64,000 nucleotides of DNA. Origin: Strongylocentrotus purpuratus. Taxonomy: Eukaryota; Echinodermata; Echinoidea; Camarodonta; Strongylocentrotidae. This document shows, one piece after another, positions 1-11,272 of this stretch. Position numbers and translations under genes: made by a program. The stretch is taken from the NCBI RefSeq assembly GCF_000002235.5, contig NW_022145555.1, forward strand, positions 235,001-299,000, given 5' to 3'. The notes beneath the pieces are model-generated. The model ran no database searches, was not told the DNA's origin, and worked only from the letters and a program-made list of their open reading frames with translations. The first letter of the stretch is position 1. Each line of letters opens with the position of its first letter.

Positions 1-1393
1 AGGCAACCATAACGTCTCTTCCTCATGTCACATACCACACATGTACATGGTAGTTACTGTATATAGCATTGTGCTGCCCTAGCTGGTACAAGTGAGTTAA
101 TAAATGTAGTATGCCCAAGCAATCACGGCATCATATTCAGTACTGGGAGGAGATGTGACAGACAAACACAGCTGGTTTTAAAGGGGGCGATCAAGTCGTG
201 TTACTACATGTATGTGCTTTTATCTAATCAAAGATACCAAGGGTTACTTAGGACTAGGGTTGCCATTGGCAAATTATGCTTACGTCAAGGGTAATTGATA
301 CAGTATTAGGGATATGTAGTCTACACGGTCCAAGATTGAAGATAGAATTTGGTTATACAGTAGCTATTGAAACTGGCAGTACTGACTATGAGCATGATGC
401 ATCCAAAAAATCAATTGAAAAGATGTTTTTCCTATGTATTGTTGTACATGGACAGTCATCCCCCAAACCATTGTGACAATTCATCAAGTTTTTGGACCGC
501 CATTTAGACTATTAGAAATACCCATTAAAAAACGTTGGTGATCGCATAGAAGCAAGGAGAATCATGTGACCAAAAAATGGAATTGTACCAAAGAAAAAAA
601 AAGGTGTACATTTTGCAAAGGGCAGCTTTGATGACAGAGAATACAGTACAGTATTAAAGTATAGAGCCTATAAACTGTCTATACTCTCCTCTGTTACATC
701 TCATCGCATATTTTCCTTTACAGGTCTAGTCAGGATACAAAGAATGAATAAATTAAGTGATGATTAAATTTAGGTTAGATGCACTATCAAACCTCTAACA
801 AGCATTTGAGGTTGCCACAAGCAACCTCTGTCAGTGACACGAGAAGAAGCGGACCTACTGACTTTACAGAGTCTATAGCTCTGTCTCTTGGCATTAGGTG
901 CCTAGCTGATAGACTGCTGAGGGAGAGACAAGAAAGCTTGGGGTCAACGACCTCTGATGGCATTACAGACAAGCTGAGAGGCTGCATTCCTTGTGTACAT
1001 CTGACATGTTCTTAATACACAAGCAATGATCTAGCAGTCTCTATTGGAAGTATACAGTATACAAATGTACATTACCATGACTCATTCAAGTTGGCTTCCC
1101 TCTTGAAAGAAAATTATATTTGTTTGGGAGTGATGATGCATAAAAGAAAGAAAGAGAAGGTAGATTAAATGAATGAGTGAGCCTGAGGCGAGATGGCTCA
1201 GTGGAATAGCAGTGGCCTCATAACCGGTAGGTTCAGGGTTCAAAACCAATTTGACACACTGGTGCCCTTTGGTAAGGCATTAATCCTCATTACCAAGTCC
1301 CTTGGAGTGAGGATGTAAAGCCATTAGTCCCCTGGTGACTTACTTACGAGTATACTTTCTTAGCAGTCAGGTAAAACAAACCAACCAACCAAG
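1..1393. other. boule intron (partial) with a tRNA-type SINE; no exon found
   Basis: No convincing exon on either strand. On the boule gene model this is the intron downstream of the third coding exon. Apart from the SINE listed separately near 1186-1378 I see only unique AT-rich sequence. The short reading frames here lack splice signals and family resemblance. Confidence 0.55.
1186..1378 (+). mobile_element. tRNA-derived SINE
   Basis: The unit starts with a tRNA-like head: an A box (TGGCTCAGTGG, about 1194-1204) and a B box (GGTTCAAAACC, about 1237-1247), about 40 bases apart as in a tRNA internal RNA polymerase III promoter. It continues into a tRNA-unrelated body ending near CTTAGCAGTCAGGTAAAAC. 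The acceptor-stem halves do not pair, so this is not a functional tRNA gene. The approximate ends were set where resemblance to a tRNA head stops and the flank becomes A/C-rich. Confidence 0.7.
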
Positions 1394-1410
1394 CTAGTAC
1401 CGGTACTCAC

Positions 1411-4400
1411 CCTTTTGAAACTCCTGCTCTATCCGCAATAATCTTGGCCTCTTTGACATGACCAAAGGCCGAGAAGAAATTCCTGAGCTCTGCGTCGCTT
1501 GTCTGCTGAAAAGTAAAATTCCAAGATGGATTAGTAAACTTGGGTGAATATCATCATGCCTCCTAGATACCCCCTCTCTCTCTCCCAATCTTAAAGGTAA
1601 AGACCAGTTCTGGTCATGTGATTGCATTGTGAAAGAAACGTTGTGGAATCGATCAAGAAAGGTTGATCATCTAGCATATAAGTATTGGTGTGTACTGCAA
1701 GGTTCTGGAATCATTAAAATGATAAGAAATTTGGCCCAGTCTTGTTAAAGTTATGAGCACTGTACACAGAAAGATGTATATGGGACTACACGACACGTGC
1801 ACGATAGCTATCAGGTCCGGATAGATATAATAATTTACCAAATATATCAATTAGTAGGCCGTTTCCCGGCAAAATTTGTATTATCACATATTAGTCAAAA
1901 CATATTCACATGATTGGTAAAAAGAGTTTCCATTTCATATTTTGAGAGGGGCGTTTCCAAAACTGGTCTTTACCTTTAATATCCAGCCCTTTAAATAGTT
2001 ACATTCTTATTATTGGTTCGGTTTATTTCAAACTTTCATCATTCCGCTTATCTAAATTTTCTGCTTCATGCACATGAACTTATTAACTGGGGTTAGATTG
2101 CCCTTTAACTTTTTTTAAGGTAACTGAGGCATCGTATTACATGCACCATCTTTAGATCTACACATGCACATGTAGGGTGGAAGTTAGAAGCTTGATTTAG
2201 ACTGCAAAGTAACTGTCACTGGACTGTACATAGAATGTAGAGCCACTCTGCAACACGAGAGTGCATTCCATAGGTTAACATCTACCCCGGATAGCACACT
2301 CCTTCACACATTTTCACATACAATGCGTACATTTAGGAGTGGGATGTGTATCAAAGCGACCTAAATACTTAGGACATAACATACTCTCTATGCTACAGTG
2401 CAGTAACCAATTTGAAGCACAAAGACAGGACAGCTACAACAACAACTATAAAATGTTATGATGGGTTCATGGGCATGTAGTCTATGCTTTCAGACCACAA
2501 AATTAAAATTTGACTATCTTTCTTCTAGGTGCAATTAAAGACAAAAGTGTACTTGGGAGTCATAATTTCTGCACAAATATAAAGTGATTTTCTAAGTCTG
2601 ATACTTTTAAAAAGCTTAATGAAGAGAAAGTAGACCACTTGCTTGCTCCTTAAATGAGGGGGTTAAACCGTTAAAAACTTTACAATTCTTCTGTGTTAGT
2701 ATTTAGCATACAACGATGTGTTTTTTCTCTTTTTCTCTAGTTCCCTCAGGGTTAAAGGGATCGTTTGACAATGCTACACGGCCCTACGTGTTACCAGTGT
2801 CTGTGATATGGTGTAATATTGAAGCCCTGAAAAAAAATCGCGCTTCAAAATGATCAAGAAGTGCCTCAAAAAAGTAAAAATCTTTGAGTGACCGGTTTTA
2901 CCATACTCGTTTACCCCAATAGACTGTATTCATGGGGTTCCTGACTGACCTAAAGGTTTATAATCATCATTGCAGCATGAGCTTAATCCAGAATTTTGTT
3001 TCAGAATCTGAGACAAAGTTACCGGATCCCTTTAACAGGGTTGCTTGTAATTACATGTACATGACTGCTTTATAATGCATGTTACATGAACATACAATAA
3101 TGTAATTTAAAAAATAGCTTGTGGGGGAAAGGGGGTTCATCATGATCAGACTGAAATTATGACTTTTGTTCATATCAAATCAAATTTCCTGATGATAACA
3201 TTAATCTAGAATGGCTTTTTACAAACTGTTACGAACTCAGGGTAATATGTTGGGAATGAAGCATGTTTCTACTCTGCAAAAATTAAGATCACGTTATACA
3301 TTTTCAGTCAGTAATGGCAAGCTACTACCCCTCAAACAAACGGTCTGCAAACGAAGATTAAACCAGAGCTGTACATGTACACTGTACAAATACATTTGTA
3401 CATAGGGATCATACTCATATCAAGGTCACATGCTTGTTCATCTCGTTTTGATTGACATTACCTTACACAGACAGATTCACTGCCTCATCACAACAAACAT
3501 TGGACATCACCCACACACAAACACTGATGCAAGGGCAAGAGGGATTACATTCCTTGTCCATGGATGTACAAGAATGAGAAAGTTCACAATTTATTTTTCA
3601 CCATTAAAAGAACTCAGCCTTCTCTATTAAAAGGGTCTCTTAATGAAGACTGTATCGCTAGACCAGCTACATGGGGGTCATACTTCAAGCTTTACATGCT
3701 TGCTCATATCCAAGTGATTGATATTACCTTACACAGACAGATCCAATGCCGGCTCACAACAAAACATTGGACATCACCCATACACACACTGGTGCAAGGG
3801 AAAGAGAGATTACATTCCATTTAGGCCACTTGAAAAAATATACATGTTTAGCGTCCCCGCCCACTTCCCTTTATGGGGCGGCCTCCTATTTTATTCTTTT
3901 TTTGGATTTCTTTTTTAAAGGAAAAAAAAAGAAGAAAAACACTGCTAAAATGGATCTATTTCTGATTTAAAAAAAAAAAAATGTCGGCGGCCATCTTGAA
4001 AAATGGCCCGACTGTCGGAAAATGTTCCGAGCGGCCATTTTGATCGGCCATTTTAAAAGAAGAAAAAGATTTTAAAAAGGGCCTCTTCCTTCGTATTTTT
4101 CGAAAAAATAGGACGCTAAACATGTTTTTAATTTGGCCTTATTTACAAGAATGAGAAAGTTCACAACTTATTTTTCACGTTTAAAAGCAGTCAACCTTCT
4201 TTTATAAATAGGGTCTGCTAACGAAGACTGTATCGCTAGACCAGCTACATGGGGGTCATACTTCAAGCTAACATGCTTGCTCATATCCAAGTGATTGATA
4301 TTACCTTACACAGACAGATCCAATGCCGGCTCATCACAAAACATTGGACATTACCCATACACACACTGGTGCAAGGGTAAAAGGGATTACATTCCATGTC

Positions 4401-7400
4401 ACAAGAAGGAGAAAGTTCACTCAACCTTCTCTTACTAAGGTCTGCTTAAATGAAGATAATGTTGTACATGTTTGTACATACACCGGTATTGTAGGGGTCT
4501 TACATGTACATCCAAGGTTAAATGCTTATTTGATTGATATTACCTTTACACATACAGATTCACTGCCTCATCAAAACATCACCCACGCACACATTGATCA
4601 AGAGAAAGAGGCTTTACATTCCATTACATACATGTACAAAAGATGTTTGTTCCTGCAGATTTTTTCTGCAGTGCCGAAGAGTTTTTGTGTCCATTTAAAG
4701 AATGGAACAAATCAATACAAGCCAAAGTTGAAGATAAAGTTGAGTTCTGGGCATCGATTGCATTGTGAAAGAAACGTTGTGAAATCGGTCAGAAAAGGTT
4801 GATCATCTAACATATAAGTATTAATGTGTACTGCAAGGTTCTGGAATCATCAAAATGATAAGAAATTTGGCCCAGTCTCGGTAAAGTTACAAGCACTGTA
4901 CACAGAAATATGGGACTACACAAACATGTGGCATAAAAATCTGTCCCAATATTTTTCATGCCATATTTAGAATATTAAGGCATTTGAAGAGCCATGCTTT
5001 TCAGGAAACATTTTTTATCTGTATTTGTTCCACACTTGCACGATAACAATGATAACGTTCACAAACTATTTTCTCCTCTTCCCAGAACTCAACCTTCTCT
5101 TTAATGCTTAAAAGTTCAAAGCACTCTAGGAAGAAAACTTTTAAAGTATTGGTATTTTTAAGTATTGTTATGTTCTTTATGTTTGTTACCATGACATTTT
5201 ACACTTGAACATGAAGTTAGGACTACGAAACACAGCAGAAAGGTAAGATACACAGATGTTGTATCACTTAGAACCTGAACATGTAACATTCATTACACAA
5301 CCTTTTTAATTATACACTTATCATGACACATTTTAATATTGTAAACGCTTTACCATAAAACACGAAATATACTATTTCACAGAATTGGTAACTATTTATA
5401 CTCACATTAAATGCAATTCCACCGACGAATATCCTGTTTGGAATGATGGTTCCATATCTTGGTGCATTGGGTGCACCGGTTACTGGAGAGGGGGCTTGTG
5501 AGCTGCCTGCACTCTCAAGGGTTGGCTACAGAAAGAAGAAAAAAACAATTTAAAGACTGTCAATACTACTGGGCCAGAAGGGATCATTAGACCACCCAGC
5601 CAGGTCACTGACAGGTGGCTATCTCATCAACTCAGCTTTCAACTAACATAAGAAAGAGAGGATCATGGGGGACCAACGGGCATGGATTATATAGAGGGAG
5701 CAAGTAGCTACAAGTAGGACATTGGGGCTTTAAAGGAAGAAAATGTTTTCATCAAGAGAAATGAAATATTCAACTTTGCCTCCTCCTTCTTAAAATCTTC
5801 CTTCTTTAAATTTTTATTCTCCTCCTCTCCTTTCTTCTACTTGTTCTTCTAAAGGTGCGTTCGTGCTCAATTTTGAAGGCAGAATGAGCGATTTGAAACG
5901 CTCATTGTAATCGCCGTGACGGTTCCACGGTGTACTGTTTATGCTCCCTTCTCCAGGCCAATTCGGGCTCTGTAGGCCTATCTGGATTCGCATGCTATGT
6001 TGACCTACGGTGGGCAGGTCAAGTTTTGGCATAGGCAGGTGCACTGTATAATCAAGGAGATACACAGCAGATGATGATGCAACGGGTAGGCCTTCCCCGT
6101 GTTAGCCAAATGAAATGCTTTGTAGGCACTGCACCGGCAGGAGCATGCATTTATGCAGGTCAGGCCACGTCTGACGTGTATGCGATTATTGCGATATGCG
6201 TTCAAATAAAAAGAAGAAGAAAAAAAGAATATATGTACACAAACAAGAAAAATAACATTTTAAAAATAGAAGGAAAAAATAATCTCAAAATAGAATAAAA
6301 AAGACTAGACCCTATATTGAAAATATATCATCTAACATAGTAGTTATCTTTAAAAAAATTAAAAAAAAGTTTATTTTCTTTAGCACATTATATCTATTAC
6401 CCCCCCCCCCTCCCCATCCCGTGGATTTTCCACGGGTCCTGCTTGTTATGTAGATTTTCACATGAACCGGAAACTCGTTTATGACGACGTCATTTAAACG
6501 CGTTTACAAATGATTGTGCGTTTATGCTTCCTTAGAAACCGTCTTTTTGGAAAAACGCCTATCCAAAACTCACCTTTTTGTGAGTTTACGATCAGCGATT
6601 CTACGAAAATGAAAAAGGACGCAACCATGTTTTTAACTAAACGAGTAACAAAAGCCTCATTCTGGCCTAAAAAAGTTGAGCATAAACGTACCCTAAGTTC
6701 TACCTACCGAACAGGTAGTTGTTGTTGTCCTTCTTCTTCTCTCATTTCTAATTCTTTGTTTCTTCCTCCTCCTCAGTTTTCCCCTTATCTTAATGTTCTC
6801 AAATGTTTTTCTTCTCCTCCTCCTTCTCTCCTATTCCTACTCCTTCTCCTCCTCTTTCTTCTTAACTTCCTCTCCTCCTCATATTTTTTCTTTAAGATGC
6901 AAATCATTTTTGTTAATACCTCAGTCCGAGACCAAAAAACATTACAGACCTGTGCATTACCTGCAAAGGCTACAATAAATGGCCATAAATGAATTCATTT
7001 GGTCTGGAGTTGATCTGAGCCTGTAAGACAAAGATTTGGAATCAATTGCAAATTAAAAATGATGATTCTGATTGGTTAAGGCCACTTAAAAAAATATACA
7101 TGTTTAAGCATCCCGCCAGCTTCCATTTTGGGGGCCGCCTCCTATTTTTTGTTTTTGAAAAATAAAAAAATGTCAGTGGCCATCTTGAAAAATAGCCTGA
7201 CTGTCAGGGAAAATGTACCGAGCGGCCATTTTGAGTGGCCATTTTGAGCGGCCATTTTGAAGAAAAAAAGGGCCTCCTTCCTATTTTTCAAAAAAACAGG
7301 ATGCTAAACATGTTTTTTTATTTTTTATTTGGCCTATGGTCAGCCTTTTGATCAATACAGGCATGCAACATCGATCTTGATTGGCCATTTTCATTTTGCA

Positions 7401-10399
7401 AGTGATTGCAAACTTTTCTGTGACAACCCTGGACTGGAGTCAGTATCGACAGTGTGACTGAGGTAGGGTCTAGACCGCTAGTTGCTTTTCCTCATATTTT
7501 TCTGATTTCATGTGCCAATAAAAAAAATATTGAATAATTTACATAATGACTAATCGGTTGGTGGAAGCAACGAGATTTAACGATGTTTGGCAAAATTAAA
7601 TTGCTGAAGATATATGTATTTTCAAAACTAAATTATGTTTCGTCTCTTATGACAGTCCCACAAAACATTTTTGAAGAAATCGAAAAGATTTCTTTTAATT
7701 TTATTTGGGGAGGGAGAGACAGAATAAAACGGAAAATATTATATCAAGATTACTGCGCTGGGGGACTCAGAGTAACGAATTTTAAGATATTTATCAAGAC
7801 TCAGAGAATAATGTGGATCAAACGGTTGCTCTATGGAGAAAAGTATTCAGGTTGGAAAGTAACCTTTGACCACTTTTTCAGATCAATGGGGGGTCGAATT
7901 ATATTTCTTTGTAATTATGATATAAATAAAATGGACTTGAAGGGTATACCATCTTTTTATAAAGACATGTTGAAGGCATGGCAAGAATTAGATAAATGCA
8001 GACACTTTGGAGAAAATAAGAATAATCCGATTATATTTAGCAATAAGTGAATATGTCTCAGCAATAAAACATTTTTTGATGACGAACTATTTCAGAAAGG
8101 TATACTTCAAGCATCAGATATAATTGTCAGAGGTCATTTAAAACCGATCTTACATTTTTTAAATTTGGGTTTTGCAACTAAAAGCTTGCTTAGAATTCAA
8201 AAGACCTTTTCAGCAATCAGAAACGAATGGATACAAAGTGATTTTATGGAAGTGGACATTGAAAATTTTGAAATAGAATTGATGATATATATATGGACGT
8301 TTACAGAAACTATGTGATATAAAATCTAGGCGGTTATATGATTACTTCATTAAAGACCTTCAAAAAGAGTATACATTACATGTTACAGATGGCAACTGTC
8401 AATTTGATCTTGGAATGACGGAGTTGAAAGAAACATTCACAAGGATGAAAGGTGCAATGCTTTGTAATAAACATAGAGAGTTTCAATACAAACAATTACA
8501 AGGGGCTGTATATACGAAAAGAGAGCTCTTTAAATTTGGTTTTGAGTCAGACCATTTTTGTTCCTTTTGTGGACTAGAAGTAGAGACATACCAACATTTA
8601 TTTTTAGATTGTCTTAAAGTTAAAAGATTATGGCAGGAGGTAATTCAAAAGTTACATTTAATCGAAATTGACATTGATGATTGGAAACCCATATTTATGG
8701 GAATATCCGGAAATACTACTAGAATATTTGTAATAAATTGTATCATATTTTTAGTAAAGTATATCATTTTTATTTCTAGAAAAGAAGGAACTTTGCCATC
8801 TGTACAGAAAACAGTACATATGCTAAAAAATTACAGAGACGAGGAATACAAAATAGCCTTCAAAAAGGGGAAACTGGGGATGCACTTACAGAAATGGGAA
8901 CAAATCGATGCATTTTTACCTTAATGGACGTGGGTATTATGTGGGTATTATTATTATTAGTAGTATTATTAATTCTCTCTCGTGTACAGGTGGACAAACC
9001 GGAACAGATTGCATGCAGCGTGTGTGTCGGCGTGAAGTGGGTGTGAGATGGGTGGGCTAGGGGGGGGGGGGGGGGGTGAAGAGTCTGTGTGGTGTGAGTT
9101 GAGGGAACAGGTTGCATGCAGTGTGTGTTTGTAATTGTATGGTTGTTTATGTGTGTGAAAGGGGGTGTGGTGCGGGTGGGCTAGAGGGGGGGGGGGGGGG
9201 GGTGTGAGAGTGTTGTGATAGGATGGTAATATGTAACTTTAAACCTTCCTCTACTGTTATTTTGATTATACACTGATACATGCAAGACTTTTTTTTTTTT
9301 TTCCTTTTTTTTCCCCTTTATGTTCATTGATTAATGTAACTTATGATATGTCTTGTATCAAAGAACTTGTTTTATATTGCTTATCTTGATAATTTCTTGT
9401 TATGTGAATTTCTTGCTATGTGAAATTATAAGGAAGGAAATAAAATATCATTTAAAACAAAAAAATCTACACTTTAAACTTTAAACCTTCCTCTAGATCT
9501 ACGGTTATTTTGACTAGACCCTCTATACACTGTTACATGCAAGAATTTTTTTCCCCTTTTTTTTCTATGTTCATTGATTGATGTAACTCATGAAATGTCT
9601 TGTATCAAAGATCTTGTTTTATATTGCTTAATTTGATAATTTCTTGTTATGTGAAATTATGAGGAAGGAAATAAAATATCATTTAAAACAAAAATAATGA
9701 GGCAGGCTTGAAAAAAGAAGCAAGAAGGGCCAGTTCAACACAACTTCTCTGGCTCTGCTCATCAGTCATCAGGGTAGCATTTCACGAAAACTGTCAATCG
9801 TCATAATGATTAATGATTAGGGCCTACGGTTTAGATCTAGTATAAGTAGATTCTACAACTACAACTTGAGTACAACTACTGAAGTACAAGTTCCTCGACA
9901 TCCCATTGAATTTGAACTGAGAGTGAGACTGAGTCTGAGAGTGAGACTGAGACTGAGAGTCGAGAGTCTAGCTCTAGCCAGGGTCTAGAAATATAGATCT
10001 CTATCAAACTTCAAAGTATCAACTATCATTACAGAACTAAATCTAACTTTGGATTTGGACCAAATTTAACTGGCATCACCAACATCATTGTCACGTCTAG
10101 TAAGTAACTAGATCTAGTAGATCTAAGTAAGTTCTACACAGCCTCAGCTCAGGCCCAAGGCCAACCAAGCAAACACTGTCACTGTCACTCTCGATGGTCT
10201 CTGTACATTACAATGCACTCCACAGCGCTCCATGCAACATCATCACCTTCGCAGATTCGCACATCTCCCTATTTGTATTTGCATGCAGGCTCACTCTCTC
10301 TTATCTTACAAACAACAGTGCAAATCATCACACATGATACATTTCAAAACAGTCTGCCATATCCTGACTTACCGATGACTGAGATTCCGACATATTCAT
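1411..10399 (-). CDS. boll: boule/DAZ-family RRM RNA-binding protein, 5' part (3 exons; continues off the left edge)
   Basis: Boule-type proteins bind mRNA 3'UTRs through one RRM and control germ-cell translation and meiosis. Three minus-strand exons splice in phase: 10399-10373 (ATG, 9 codons, donor gtaag), 5525-5406 (40 codons, donor gtgag) and 1505-1411 (31 codons plus 2 bases, donor gtgagt). Together they give about 80 residues: a short Ser/Pro/Gly-rich leader, then the RRM with RNP2-side motif NRIFVGGIAFN, helix 1 (AELRNFFSAFGHV) and the family-typical stretch ADRAGVSKG that precedes RNP1. The RNP1 exon (GFVTF-like) was not found in bases 1-1393, so it lies outside the window. The third exon begins at a tandem CAGCAG acceptor, which could add or drop one glutamine. 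The family call is strong because ADRAGVSKG is characteristic of boule/DAZL; that it is boule rather than a vertebrate-style DAZL rests on the invertebrate context. Symbol assigned by homology. Confidence 0.88.
1591..1979. mobile_element. MITE family A, full-length copy (389 bp)
   Basis: Terminal inverted repeat TTAAAGGTAAAGACCAG at the left is mirrored as CTGGTCTTTACCTTTAA at the right. Full-length relatives lie at 35301-35672 and 59530-59906, and a fragment at 4722-4925. There is no coding capacity. The TTAA at both ends suggests a TTAA target-site duplication, which is an inference. Confidence 0.8.
2752..3035. mobile_element. MITE family B, full-length copy
   Basis: Begins TTAAAGGGATCGTTT and ends GGATCCCTTTAA, a short imperfect terminal inverted repeat bounded by TTAA on both sides. 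A truncated inverted relative lies at 34090-34192, inside the Mutator element. Non-coding. Confidence 0.65.
3425..4640 (+). repeat. Degenerate tandem block, about four copies of a ~120 bp core
   Basis: A core containing GATATTACCTTACACAGACA followed by a CATTGGACATCACCCA-type stretch recurs near 3445-3545, 3715-3815, 4290-4390 and 4530-4625. Some spacers also carry a shared GTCTGCTAACGAAGA-like stretch. The block is interrupted by MITE family C (3823-4139). The overlapping open frames on the plus strand (such as the 159-codon frame at 4323-4802) are translations of this repeat, not genes. Confidence 0.6.
3823..4139. mobile_element. MITE family C, copy 1
   Basis: Long imperfect terminal inverted repeats: left AGGCCACTTGAAAAAATATA followed by CATGTTTAGCGTCC, right GGACGCTAAACATG followed by a T-rich stretch and GGCCT. 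The centre repeats the phrase GCGGCCATTTTGA. A second copy lies at 7079-7335. Non-coding. Confidence 0.75.
4722..4925. mobile_element. MITE family A, truncated copy
   Basis: Matches the left half of the family A copy at 1591-1979, including the phrases GCATTGTGAAAGAAACGTTG and AATGATAAGAAATTTGGCCC, but the right terminus is missing. It directly follows the degenerate tandem block. Confidence 0.7.
5572..5690. mobile_element. Short interspersed repeat family D, copy
   Basis: Contains AGAAGGGATCATTAGACCAC, then GTCACTGACAGGTGGCTATC and ATCATGGGGGACCAACGGGC. The same order recurs at 42738-42868, 49432-49571, 51106-51302 and 58272-58403. The best-preserved copy (51106-51302) has inverted ends TAAAGCCCCACTGCACTA and TAGTGCAGACGGGCTTTA, so the family behaves like a MITE. 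It lies just upstream of boule exon 2. Confidence 0.7.
5691..7078. other. boule intron 1 segment without recognisable genes
   Basis: Non-coding. Holds an A-rich tract near 6205-6300, a C run at 6400-6412 and a pyrimidine-rich tract at 6730-6895. The 160-codon plus-strand frame at 6510-6992 is largely translated pyrimidine tract, has no homology I recognise and is not called. Confidence 0.5.
7079..7335. mobile_element. MITE family C, copy 2
   Basis: Same termini and centre as the copy at 3823-4139 (AGGCCACTT ... AGGATGCTAAACATG ... GGCCT, with GCGGCCATTTTGA repeated in the middle), but shorter. Confidence 0.75.
7560..9466 (+). pseudogene. 5'-truncated L1/Tx1-like LINE (C-terminal reverse-transcriptase ORF plus 3'UTR)
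   Basis: Two plus-strand frames, 7583-8050 and 8415-8924, belong to the same decayed ORF2 C-terminus with stops and frameshifts between them. The first carries the post-polymerase stretch of L1-clade elements (LLKIYVFSKLNYV, then FNFIWGG and KRKILYQDY). The second has the terminal zinc-knuckle-like motif CSFCGLEVETYQHLFLDC. The polymerase and endonuclease domains are missing, as in a typical 5'-truncated copy. The 3'UTR has two G-runs (near 9060-9077 and 9186-9202) and ends with AATAAA and an A-rich tail. It lies in boule intron 1, antisense to the gene. Not functional. Confidence 0.85.
9471..9696 (+). repeat. Tandem second copy of the LINE 3' tail
   Basis: Repeats most of 9225-9466: TTTAAACCTTCCTCTA, a T-rich tract, GTCTTGTATCAAAGA and the terminal GGAAATAAAATATCATTTAA. 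This gives two consecutive LINE 3' ends, each with its own polyadenylation signal. Confidence 0.75.
9910..9970. repeat. GAGACTGA-type minisatellite
   Basis: About six imperfect copies of an 8-12 base GAGAGTGAGACT motif in boule intron 1. Confidence 0.7.
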
Positions 10400-10969
10400 T
10401 GCAAATCAAATGGCGATCTGATCGACATTCTGTTCAAATTCAGGTCATATAATTCCTTTATACTCTCAATTACTGAAACACAGCGCGATTTTCAGCTCGC
10501 TCGATATATCGACGATCGCGTATACAAATTGCATGCATAAAATTTGGCGCATGCGATCGAGCTCAGCGCCGAAGTTTGGCGCGGCAAGTTAAAAGTGATC
10601 TCCACATTCCAACCATTCCATTGTGAAATTCGGAATATTTGTATGATTTAAACTTAGGAAATTTCACCCAAAAGTCATAATAAACAATTCAAAGTCAAAG
10701 TTGGCACAAAATGTGATTTTAGTTTAAAATTTAAATGATTAAAGCTTCATAAAGACTGTAGTATGAATTAAGAAGTAGTTGTATTAACACACTTTTTTTT
10801 CTCTACCCCCTCATTGACAATGTGGACGATTCCGTCTGGAAAGTTGTTTTGATACTTCCAAAAGGTAAAAAGAGAAGTACACAACATGTGGTAGTACAGA
10901 CCACGTGTTTTGAGACATGCTTTTTGTCAGTATTTGGGCGTACCAAAACTCACATGCCCTGGGCGTACA
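10400..10969 (-). promoter_or_regulatory. Upstream region of the boule-like gene with two E2F-like sites
   Basis: These 570 bases lie between the boule start codon and the transposon insertion. The segment 10490-10590 is rich in GC and CpG, unlike its AT-rich surroundings, and contains two perfect TTTGGCGC octamers (10543-10550 and 10575-10582), which match the E2F/DP consensus TTTSSCGC. Seen: the octamers and base composition. Inferred: that this is the promoter and that it responds to E2F. No TATA box was identified on the minus strand. Confidence 0.5.
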
Positions 10970-10978
10970 TAGTATATA
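10970..10978. repeat. Left target-site duplication (9 bp)
   Basis: TAGTATATA, identical to 40138-40146. It directly abuts the GGGTGCG terminus of the transposon. Confidence 0.93.
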
Positions 10979-11037
10979 GGGTGCGTCGTTTGGAGCACAC
11001 CTGCAGGTCTATACTGAATATTCATATCGTGACGTCA
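10979..11037 (+). repeat. Left terminal inverted repeat (59 bp)
   Basis: Matches the reverse complement of 40079-40137 at 58 of 59 positions; the only difference is CTGCAGG here against CTACAGG at the right end. The inner edge is the palindrome TGACGTCA (11030-11037), a perfect CRE/ATF-type site. In plant Mu elements the terminal repeats carry the transposase promoter, so the same may hold here (inference). Confidence 0.95.
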
Positions 11038-11272
11038 GCCGTCGCGCCAATTTTAATTTTGCAGAGCCGCATATAAATATATGAGCTAGCGCTAGCGCGC
11101 GCCGTATACATCATGATCAGGATATGGGCATGTACTGTGCTGATATCGTGTATGTTGCATACGATACTGTAGCGGTATACCTAGACCTACTTTACTAGAT
11201 CTAGGCTTAGATCTAGTTAAGCTGTTTAGCTATATAATATCATCATCATCATCTGACATCAGCAGCAGCAAA
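11038..11272 (+). promoter_or_regulatory. Putative core promoter and 5'UTR of the transposase gene
   Basis: A TATA-like TATAAATA lies at 11072-11079, 42 bases inside the left terminal repeat and about 200 bases before the start codon. GTCGCGCCAA at 11041-11050 is an inverted E2F-like site. The leader includes a CATCATCATC run and ends AGCAGCAGCAAA|ATG, an acceptable initiation context. The transcription start is not known. Confidence 0.55.

Noticed and set aside
1186..1260. tRNA gene
   Set aside because: A and B boxes are present but the acceptor stem does not pair and the body continues as a SINE.
6510..6992. 160-codon plus-strand frame
   Set aside because: The second half is translated pyrimidine tract, no splice or family signals, and it lies in a boule intron.
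7583..8924. Two host genes on the plus strand
   Set aside because: Both frames match the C-terminus of L1-clade ORF2 in order; they are one truncated LINE.
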